DNA from: an uncultured Clostridia bacterium
GTDB taxonomy: Bacteria; Bacillota; Clostridia; Oscillospirales; Acutalibacteraceae
Assembly: GCA_937875885.1 (NCBI GenBank)
Contig: CALEIO010000258.1
Location: 1-13,228 of the forward strand
Reading direction: 5' to 3'
DNA: 13,228 bases
The notes under the pieces were generated by a model. The model had not been told where the DNA came from. It saw nothing but the letters and a program-made list of their open reading frames with translations, and ran no database searches. Positions 1 through 6,200 of this stretch are shown in pieces (the first letter of the stretch is position 1; each line of letters begins with the position of its first letter). The position numbers were made by a program, and so were the translations under genes.

Positions 1-193
1 TTATTGTACATACATGGAAAGCAACCAAATGTAAGCAAATAAATAAAACAACTCTTTTTATTTTGTGCCAAACCCCTCTAGGATAATATTGATAGTTTTC
101 ATCAAAATGAGTATCTCTAAGATGCTTTACTGTAATCATATGCTCATCGCATTTTTCCGGATATTGGTAATCTAAATTATGTCTATAATACAT
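1..193 (-). CDS. N-terminal part of a membrane-associated protein, resembles lysophospholipid acyltransferases (partial)
   Basis: Reading leftwards from ATG at 193-191, the frame stays open for 64 codons to the window edge, so only the N-terminus is present. It begins MYYRHNLDYQYPEKCDEHM and contains TVKHLRDTHFDENYQYYPRG, followed by a basic stretch (HKIKR) and a hydrophobic segment at about residues 48-63 that could be a membrane anchor. The start is supported by GGGGG at 204-200, seven bases upstream. An alternative ATG at 199 lies too close to that site. From memory, an acidic 'DEHM..KHLRDTHFDENY' N-terminus followed by a hydrophobic helix occurs in clostridial PlsC-like 1-acyl-glycerol-3-phosphate acyltransferases, but the catalytic HxxxxD motif lies outside the window, so the family call is tentative. 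It begins only 26 bases after the radical SAM stop with no terminator between, so it may be the last visible gene of the operon. Confidence 0.55.
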   Translation of the reverse strand, partial: MYYRHNLDYQYPEKCDEHMITVKHLRDTHFDENYQYYPRGVWHKIKRVVLFICLHLVAFHVCTI

Positions 194-219
194 GATCATC
201 CCCCGTTTATCTAGTTTTC

Positions 220-630
220 TTACCGGAATTTGGGCAGCCAATCGCCGTGGGCTTCGATTAAATCGTCACACAAAGCTTTGATTTCGTCAGTAATCAGGGT
301 GCCGTTTGTGTTGACGGAGATGGAAAGTCCCATCTGTGCAAGACCCTCGTAAATTTCTGCAAAATCCTTTCGTAAGGTGGGTTCGCCACCTGTTATAAGC
401 AGAAATGCCATACCTGCATCTTTAGCATCTTTTCCTATTGAGAGCCACTCCTGTGCGGTGCGCTCACGTCCCAGAGGCTCCATCTGCTCGGGGGTCAGGC
501 GGACATAGCACATTTTGCAGCTCAGGTTGCATCTGGGAGTCAGCTCAAAAATGCCGCTTACGGGAATTCCCAGGTGAGCGCACTTACGAGACAGATGCTT
601 GCGGATGTCTGCAGAAGAAGTGGGTGTCAT
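220..630 (-). CDS. Truncated radical SAM protein (136 aa), probable RiPP maturase remnant or minimal form
   Basis: The protein shows the radical SAM hallmarks: the cluster-binding CxxxCxxC at residues 34-41 (CNLSCKMC, followed by Tyr), the SAM-contacting GGEP at 81-84 and NTNG at 107-110. These bind a [4Fe-4S] cluster and S-adenosylmethionine to make a 5'-deoxyadenosyl radical. Peptide-modifying members are usually about 350-450 residues with a C-terminal SPASM or twitch domain carrying more cysteines. This one ends at residue 136, soon after the NTNG strand, so about half the partial TIM barrel and all auxiliary-cluster cysteines are missing. The last 16 residues (CDDLIEAHGDWLPKFR) do not look like the usual continuation and may be a joined C-terminal tail. 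The start is firm, with AGGAGA at 643-638 and an ATG at 630. The gene lies 14 bases after the kinase-like gene. It may be a decayed enzyme after an internal deletion, or a short protein with a partner elsewhere. Activity on its own is doubtful. Confidence 0.82.
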   Translation of the reverse strand: MTPTSSADIRKHLSRKCAHLGIPVSGIFELTPRCNLSCKMCYVRLTPEQMEPLGRERTAQEWLSIGKDAKDAGMAFLLITGGEPTLRKDFAEIYEGLAQMGLSISVNTNGTLITDEIKALCDDLIEAHGDWLPKFR

Positions 631-644
631 ATTTATCTCTCCTT

Positions 645-1502
645 TCAGAAAAGTGTGCAGTATGTAATGTCTGTTGCCTCTTGGTCAGGCAGGCAATTAA
701 GTTCAAAAATCGGAATTTCGTTTATTAATTGAACGTGGAGCTCGGAAATTTTATCTACAAAATCCTTGTCCCAGGAGTTGACAGTTGTCTGTGAAAACAA
801 GGGGAAGAAAGCCTCCTTGCCCAGGGGACGGATGGAGTTTTTGTTGGCTTTTTTCAGCAGGATTATGCCTGCAATGGGAAAGTGATAGCCGCTGTAAATT
901 CCCGAGGTGCCGCTCCAGGGGGAGCCGCCGCCATAAAAAACCCCCTGTTCTTTTTTGATAACACAGCGGTCGCCGTTGAGGATTTTTGCATTGTGGTATT
1001 TCTCCCACAGTGCAGCCTGAGTGGATTTACCCGCTCCCGACTCTCCACAGAAAAGCACAACCTTGCCGTTTGCCTCTACAACAGAGCTATGAAGCAGCAG
1101 GGCATCCTGCTGATAGAGCATAAGCTCTCCGCACAAAAGATGGGTAAGGTGCCAATGCTTTTTGTATCTTTCCCATTCCTCGGCGGGGTAGTACAGAGTG
1201 TGTTTGCCGTTTTTACGGATGAAGCAGGCAACCTGACATCCGTTTGCAGAGGTGAGTGGAGTGTAAATCCGCAGGAATCCCTCATCTGTGGCGAAAACCG
1301 AGAAATCTTTTCGCTCAAAAACAGCACAACCTTCCGGGCAAAGGGGAGAGCTGAGGAGCTCTATCCGATACTCCGCGTCTGGGGAGTCGGCATCTTCGCA
1401 CAGAAGGTCACTAAAACATTTTGGAATTATTATTTTTTCGGGCAGGTCAAACTTCAGGGTGATACCTGAAAACCTGATGCAAAAAGAAAAAATGTTGTTC
1501 AT
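645..1502 (-). CDS. HPr-kinase-like P-loop protein (RiPP-associated tailoring kinase candidate)
   Basis: A 285-residue protein with a Walker A loop GESGAGKS at 153-160, preceded by LLHSS (His138 area) and the strand KVVLFC. This matches the C-terminal kinase domain of HPr kinase/phosphorylase. Downstream, LNGDRCVI (about 175-182) and the glycine-rich GGGSPWSG (191-198) resemble the segments following the P-loop in the HprK-like proteins found in lasso and other RiPP clusters. The N-terminal 130 residues are unlike the HprK N-domain. In the paeninodin pathway a homologue phosphorylates the C-terminal serine of the precursor; the neighbouring precursor here also ends in Ser, which makes kinase tailoring a reasonable inference. 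The gene starts nine bases after the precursor stop, and no good Shine-Dalgarno sequence is visible upstream of the ATG at 1502. It may therefore depend on translational coupling and be made at a lower level than the peptide. Confidence 0.83.
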   Translation of the reverse strand: MNNIFSFCIRFSGITLKFDLPEKIIIPKCFSDLLCEDADSPDAEYRIELLSSPLCPEGCAVFERKDFSVFATDEGFLRIYTPLTSANGCQVACFIRKNGKHTLYYPAEEWERYKKHWHLTHLLCGELMLYQQDALLLHSSVVEANGKVVLFCGESGAGKSTQAALWEKYHNAKILNGDRCVIKKEQGVFYGGGSPWSGTSGIYSGYHFPIAGIILLKKANKNSIRPLGKEAFFPLFSQTTVNSWDKDFVDKISELHVQLINEIPIFELNCLPDQEATDITYCTLF

Positions 1503-1511
1503 AAAATCGGA

Positions 1512-1772
1512 TTAAGAGGTGAACATAGCGTTTGTGTTGGTGTGGTAGCACAGACCGTCGTAGTTGGGGTTGTTTGTGCATACAGTTGCACAGTCGGTGC
1601 TGAAGTAGTTGGGATAATCAAAAGCAACACCACGAACTTCTTCAGGAGTATCGCTGTCAAAAACAACGCAATCGTTGCTGAGGTAGTTGATCTTAAGAAT
1701 ACAAGAAGCGATAGACTGGCTGAGCTTGTAGAATTCTACAGCTGCCATAGGCTTCTGATATGTTTTCTTCAT
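1512..1772 (-). CDS. Cysteine-containing RiPP precursor-like peptide (86 aa)
   Basis: An 86-residue peptide starting MKKTYQKPMAAVEFYKLSQS. The N-terminal 22 residues look like a leader: the YxxP motif (Y5-P8) is the element recognised by PqqD-like recognition domains in lasso-type leaders, followed by FYKLSQSIAS. The rest is acidic and polar with Cys at 24, 35, 61, 65 and 75, many Asn/Thr/Tyr and few charges near the end (C61ATVC65, then G73LCYHT and a final MFTS). From memory, similar small clostridial proteins share the YxxP start, a 'LSxSIAxxC' stretch and a CYH...FxS ending; no search was done. The ATG at 1772 (AAAGGCGGG at 1790-1782 upstream) is preferred over an in-frame TTG at 1808, which overlaps the PqqD stop and lacks a ribosome site. 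Placement between the recognition protein and the kinase-like gene supports a substrate role. It could instead be an unmodified secreted peptide, but no signal peptide or transporter gene is visible. Confidence 0.72.
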   Translation of the reverse strand: MKKTYQKPMAAVEFYKLSQSIASCILKINYLSNDCVVFDSDTPEEVRGVAFDYPNYFSTDCATVCTNNPNYDGLCYHTNTNAMFTS

Positions 1773-1804
1773 GATGTTCAACCCGCCTTTCTCGTTAGTA
1801 GGAA

Positions 1805-2074
1805 TCAATCTTCCGCAAGAATTCCGCTGTTGCGGAAAATCTCCAGGAACTCGCGCACATCTGCCTGTGCTGTGTCTTGGTCTATATCGTAAGTATCAAG
1901 CATTGCATCCACAAGGGATTGCTCGGTCTGCTCTGTCTGAAGTAGTTCAAAGAGGAGCTTGCCGCTTTCATTGAGGGCAACGAGTCCGCTGAGGGCAGTT
2001 GCCGCTTCACCGGAGGGGATTGCAATGGTTTCTCCTGCAATTTCGCGGAGAATAAAACCGGGAACAATGTGCAT
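1805..2074 (-). CDS. PqqD-family peptide recognition protein (RRE)
   Basis: An 89-residue protein of the usual PqqD size. It begins MHIVPGFILREIAGETIAIPSGEAA, the N-terminal beta strands seen in PqqD-like proteins (xxLxPGFxLREIAGexxxvP), then LVALNESGKLLFELLQ (about 32-47) and helices containing EQSLVDAMLDTYDID and DVREFLEIFRNSGIL. This is the winged-helix RiPP recognition element that binds a precursor leader and delivers it to a modifying enzyme. A perfect AGGAGG at 2086-2081 precedes the ATG. It is the first gene of the operon, upstream of the precursor-like peptide whose YxxP leader it would be expected to bind. Known homologues pair with radical SAM enzymes or HPr-kinase-like proteins; both types follow here. 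Confidence 0.87.
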   Translation of the reverse strand: MHIVPGFILREIAGETIAIPSGEAATALSGLVALNESGKLLFELLQTEQTEQSLVDAMLDTYDIDQDTAQADVREFLEIFRNSGILAED

Positions 2075-2088
2075 TTTTGTCCTCCTAA

Positions 2089-2115
2089 AGTCTGAACTGA
2101 AGGGCCGTTCTGACT
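2089..2115. promoter_or_regulatory. Imperfect inverted repeat next to the PqqD ribosome site
   Basis: AGTCTGAAC at 2089-2097 and GTTCTGACT at 2107-2115 are complementary over nine positions except for one central T-T mismatch, separated by nine bases. The repeat lies within the expected 5' leader of the peptide operon and ends two bases from the AGGAGG at 2086-2081. As RNA it could form a hairpin beside the ribosome site; as DNA it could be an operator. It is not followed by a T-run, so it is not an intrinsic terminator. Confidence 0.4.
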
Positions 2116-2159
2116 GCTATTTGCAGAAAAACCCATTATCAGACATATATTCATCCTGT

Positions 2160-2188
2160 ATTATATATTGCTTTTAATTAAATTGCAA
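2160..2188 (-). promoter_or_regulatory. Candidate sigma-A promoter of the peptide operon
   Basis: On the minus strand TTGCAA (2188-2183) is followed after 17 bases by TATAAT (2165-2160). The -10 is perfect and the -35 matches four of six. Transcription would start near 2153 and leave a leader of about 80 bases before the PqqD gene. The surrounding sequence is very AT-rich, so a chance match is possible. Confidence 0.5.
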
Positions 2189-2244
2189 GTCTTTTTGCAT
2201 AAAAATTTATCACAAAACTGTCACAATTTACGAAGGGGTTTTTG

Positions 2245-2273
2245 TTGACGATTGCGAAATGTGGTGATATAAT
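2245..2273 (+). promoter_or_regulatory. Near-consensus sigma-A promoter for the lipoprotein gene
   Basis: TTGACG (2245-2250), a 17-base spacer and TATAAT (2268-2273) form an almost ideal housekeeping promoter. The start would be near 2280, giving a leader of about 90 bases before the ATG at 2373. The leader contains an AT-rich stretch (2290-2320) and a small ACCCG/CGGGT hairpin (2331-2335 with 2343-2347). Confidence 0.75.
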
Positions 2274-2360
2274 GTAGGATGAATATTTATCTTGTATATA
2301 TTATGTAATATATATATACATTAAGGCGCGACCCGTTAAGTGCGGGTGATTCTGAACTTT

Positions 2361-2365
2361 GGAGG
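2361..2365 (+). promoter_or_regulatory. Ribosome binding site deciding the lipoprotein start
   Basis: GGAGG seven bases before the ATG at 2373. The frame is also open to a GTG at 2340, but that start has no ribosome site and would add 11 residues in front of the basic signal-peptide region. Confidence 0.75.
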
Positions 2366-2372
2366 TGAGGAA

Positions 2373-3089
2373 ATGACAAATAGAGAAAGACAGAGAAAGC
2401 ACAACCACCCGAAGCGGGTTACGGCGTTGCTTCTGGCGGCAATTATGGCGCTGGGAGGTTACGGATGTGCATCCGGCGGAGCAGGTTCTGATTCTGACGT
2501 GCAGACCCAGACAAACGCAGACCCGGGGGTGCAGGCTCCCGTAGCATCTTCTGCCAACCTTTATTGTCTGGAGTTCAACTCTTTCAGCGGAGTCTTTGTT
2601 GAAGACGGCAAAAACGAAGAAGTGAAAGATGTGGCGGCAATACTTGTGGAAAACCGCTCGGAGCTTTTCCTTGACAGAGCAACGATTACCTACAAATACG
2701 GGGACAAAACAGCAACCTTCCTGGTTACGGGCCTCCCTGCAGGAAAGAAATGCTGGGTTATGGAAGCCAATAAGATGAAGCTCGACAAAAAACACACCTT
2801 TGAGTTTGAAGATTGCGTGAGTGCTTTCAAGGATGATGCGGTGCTGTTTACGGACAAGCTCACTACCCAGACCGAGGACAACAAGGTTACAGTGAGAAAC
2901 ATCTCCGAAGAAACTCTGGAGAATGTCTGTGTGTACTATAAGGATACAATGGGCGACGGTAACTACTTTGGTGGCATCACATACGTGATGAACTTTGAAA
3001 CCCTTGAACCCGGCGAAAGCCTTACAAAAGAATCGGGACACTATTCGGACACATCAATGATTGTCAGATTCAGTTTCCAGGCAAAATAA
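2373..3089 (+). CDS. Probable lipoprotein with two related beta-rich repeats, function unknown
   Basis: A 238-residue protein. The N-terminus is strongly basic (RERQRKHNHPKR, 4-15), followed by a hydrophobic segment (about 16-29) and a cysteine at 32 in the context LGGYGCASGG, then a low-complexity Gly/Ser/Thr/Gln linker to about residue 60. This is the layout of a lipoprotein, although the residues before the cysteine do not fit the strict lipobox, so anchoring is likely but not certain. The body has two similar stretches: about 87-134 (VENRSELFLDRATITYKYGD, then a GLPAG turn) and about 171-222 (VRNISEETLENVCVYYKD, then GGITY and a LEPGES turn). Both look like Ig-type beta sandwiches. From memory, 'YYK...GGITY' modules recur in uncharacterised clostridial lipoproteins. 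It lies 123 bases upstream of the giant GH20 protein on the same strand and may be co-transcribed with it, but no shared role is shown. Confidence 0.78.
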   Translation: MTNRERQRKHNHPKRVTALLLAAIMALGGYGCASGGAGSDSDVQTQTNADPGVQAPVASSANLYCLEFNSFSGVFVEDGKNEEVKDVAAILVENRSELFLDRATITYKYGDKTATFLVTGLPAGKKCWVMEANKMKLDKKHTFEFEDCVSAFKDDAVLFTDKLTTQTEDNKVTVRNISEETLENVCVYYKDTMGDGNYFGGITYVMNFETLEPGESLTKESGHYSDTSMIVRFSFQAK

Positions 3090-3157
3090 TCTGCGGCTCC
3101 CTTGTGGAGAATTCAGGAATTTCTATGGTATTCCAAATACTATATTCACATATATTT

Positions 3158-3185
3158 CCTTTTGCTTAGTTTGCAGAGCAAAGGG
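3158..3185 (+). other. Hairpin in the lipoprotein-GH20 intergenic gap
   Basis: CCTTTTGCT (3158-3166) pairs with AGCAAAGGG (3177-3185) as a nine-pair stem with one G-U, around a ten-base loop. No T-run follows, so it is a poor intrinsic terminator; it may stabilise or process a joint transcript. No convincing sigma-A promoter was found in 3090-3212. A second short repeat (GGAAT 3116-3120, ATTCC 3130-3134) lies nearby. Confidence 0.35.
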
Positions 3186-3212
3186 AGTTCCTAAAGAAAG
3201 GAGAAATAAACT

Positions 3213-6200
3213 ATGAAAAAATCAAAGTTTGGCACAAGAGTTATAGCCTTTGTTCTGGTTATGATTATGGTAGCATCACTTATGCCCCTCAGCGCTTTTG
3301 CTGTTAATAAGTTCGATGTTGTTACCGACAGAAACGTTACCTACACAGGTATTGACAACAGCTCTCTGAACCAGAACGGTACAATCAACTGGCCTATCAA
3401 GATATACGACTATCTTGCAGACGGTATATTGTTTGAGTTTGCACAGGCAGACGGTTCTGTTATGTATTCCTCAAACAAGGTTAATACAGACGATTATACC
3501 GGTCAGTATGTACTTGGCAAACCTATGCCCCCTACAAGTGTGGGTCATGACTTTACCACAGACTGGGTATACACAGGTCAGCAGGTTAATACCGGATACG
3601 CTACTGAGAAAAACCGTTACAAAAAGACAAAGATGGCAGCGGTGGACTATCAGAGCCCTCAGTATATGCGTATTACCTCCACAGGCGGAACATATCTTTC
3701 AAACTTCAGTTCAGATATGAACTGCTGTATCACAAACTTTACCAACGATAACGGTGGAGTAAAAGCAAAGAACGATGTTCGCTATATGGCAATGGTTTAC
3801 CGTTCAAACGGAATTGCAAATTCCGGATCAGTTCCCGGTTTTGCTATTAACGTTGTTAACTCCAGCGGTAGCTGGCTGCGTTTCCCCTCTAATGACGCTA
3901 ACCTTTACGATACAAGCGGCAAGACTATTAGCAACACCAGCGAGTGGAAGGTTTTTGTTTGCGACCTGGCAACACTTAACGCCAATAACTGGAACTCTAT
4001 CGGTACCAGCATCAGCAGCGTTTACCTCCGACTTGTTATGGACTCCACATCAGACTACTTTGATATTTCTCATATCGGTTACTTCAGCAATGTTGAGCTT
4101 GCAAAGCAGTATGGTGAGCAGTGTCTTGCGTTTATCAAAGATCCCGGTGAGTATATTCCCGGTACATACTGGAACGGCGCAGGTAACGATGCTTTTGGTA
4201 TGCTTTACCCCTCCAACGGTGCTGCATGGAACTCAGGTGGCGGTAACCCTGTGACAACCACAACAGGTGGTCAGTACGCAGGTTACTATACACAGGGTAT
4301 CGGCGCAGTACCCTCTAAGTATGAGTCCGCATGGACATTTGGTAAGAATATCAACGCAAACCGTAAAGACGGTGTGGATGCAAACGGCCGACTTAACGGT
4401 ACAGGTAACCTTATCGGTACATCCGATATGATTTATCTGCTTCAGCCCAAGACTTTCCTTAATGTTACGGGCGGAACAGAATACGATATGTCCGAACTTC
4501 AGTTTGATGGTTATAACCTGTTGACTAAATCCACAAAGGGTGTATTTACTGCAGGTCTTCTGGAGGGAACTCTGAGTTCAGACGGCACACCCCAGTATCG
4601 TCAGGAAACTATTGAGTATATTGCAGACTTGCTCAGCAAGACCCTGGTTATTCCCAGAACAGCATCAAACGGATACAACAACTATAACTTTGTTGCAGGT
4701 GTTAAAAACAGAGAACAGTACGGTTACTCTGTTGTAAACGGCAAGGAGGTTGCAAACGACCTTGCTCAGGGCCTGAGAAACTGTCTGGATATTTATTTTT
4801 CCGGCAACAATAAGGCAGCTGCACCCAAAATGGGTACTTATGCAGAAACACTCCAGAAAGCTGATAAGCTCAAGGGTAAGTTCCTGTCAGCTGCTCCTTA
4901 TATTGATACTTGTATTGATGCAGCATACTATCTGCTCAATAACATCTTTGTAGCCGATTCCTATAACCAGGCACAGAACGATTACCGTTACCTTACACTT
5001 TCCAGTGCAACACTTTCCAACGGTCAGACTGCTTATGTATTTGACGGTGGTTTCTCCAATGGTGCAAGCCTTGACAATGTTGCAAACGGCAGCATGACAC
5101 AGGAACAGTATAAGAACCTGAGTGACAGTGCGATTGAGTACAGCTCCATCAAAGAAGGTGGCGATGGTACAATCTCACTTAACAAGGTAGATGAAAAGGA
5201 TTACTTCTACTATCAGGCAAACACTACTGCCTATACCACAATGTACCCCTTCCTGCCTGTAACAGGTGCAACAGGAGTATATGCAGGTGGTACAGATTCC
5301 TACTACTTTGCAGAAGATGGTAAGCGTAGCTACACAGACGAATTCGGTACATACAAGAACAGAAACTACAACTACGTTCTTGCTTCAAACGGTGAGTTCG
5401 TTTACCACGAAGAAGATAGCCTGTTCTTCGAATTCGAAGGAGACGATGACGTTTATCTGTTCATCAACGGTCAGCTTGTTCTTGACCTTGGCGGCGGTCA
5501 CTCTGTTGCTTCTTCTTCTCTGAACGTTAATGACTATGTAACATGGGCTCGTACAGTTCTGAAGAACCCCGAAAACTACACAGCAGAAGAAATCAAGCGT
5601 GCTAACGCTCTCGACCTTACAAATGGCGAGATTGTATCATTCGACTTCTACTATATGGAGCGTCACGGCTACGGTGCAAATATGCGTATTGCTACAAATA
5701 TGCATATCACTGACCCTGCTCTTCGTGTAGACAAGACAGCTTACCAGGGCGGTAAGCAGATTGAGTACGGTGGTATTGTTGACGGCGACAGCCCCATCGA
5801 GTACAACTTCACAATCAGCAACGTAGGTAACACAAAGCTTTATAATATGACATTCGATGATAGTGATATCGGCCTTACACTTACTCCTGAAAAGGGTCTG
5901 TTTGTAAAGGGTGACGATACAACTTCTATCGATGATGATATCAACGGATATATAGTAACCGACGCCCACGGCGGCAGACTTGATGCAGGCGACCTTACAG
6001 CAGTTGTTACAGGTTACCAGCAGGTAGGCTCAGGCGGCGATTATATTCAGGAAGGACATACATACACCAAGGTTGAGGCGGGTACAGGTACACATATTTA
6101 CTATGATTCAATTACCATAAACTTTGAAGATAATGAAGCCCTCAAAAACTTCCTGAAAACCCTGCAGAGTGACAAGACAGACAACAATACAGTTGACGAT

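Noticed and set aside
882..1469. 195-codon plus-strand open frame
   Set aside because: It is the shadow of the HPr-kinase-like gene, whose Walker A motif and operon position are clear.
1512..1808. Longer precursor version starting at TTG 1808
   Set aside because: The extra 12 residues precede the YxxP leader motif, overlap the PqqD stop and have no ribosome site; ATG at 1772 is better.
2301..3041. 246-codon minus-strand open frame opposite the lipoprotein gene
   Set aside because: The plus-strand gene has a near-consensus promoter, GGAGG site and signal peptide; the minus frame has none and would run through the plus-strand promoter leader.
3158..3185. Hairpin read as a transcription terminator after the lipoprotein gene
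   Set aside because: No T-run follows the stem, so intrinsic termination is unlikely; it is kept only as a possible RNA structure.
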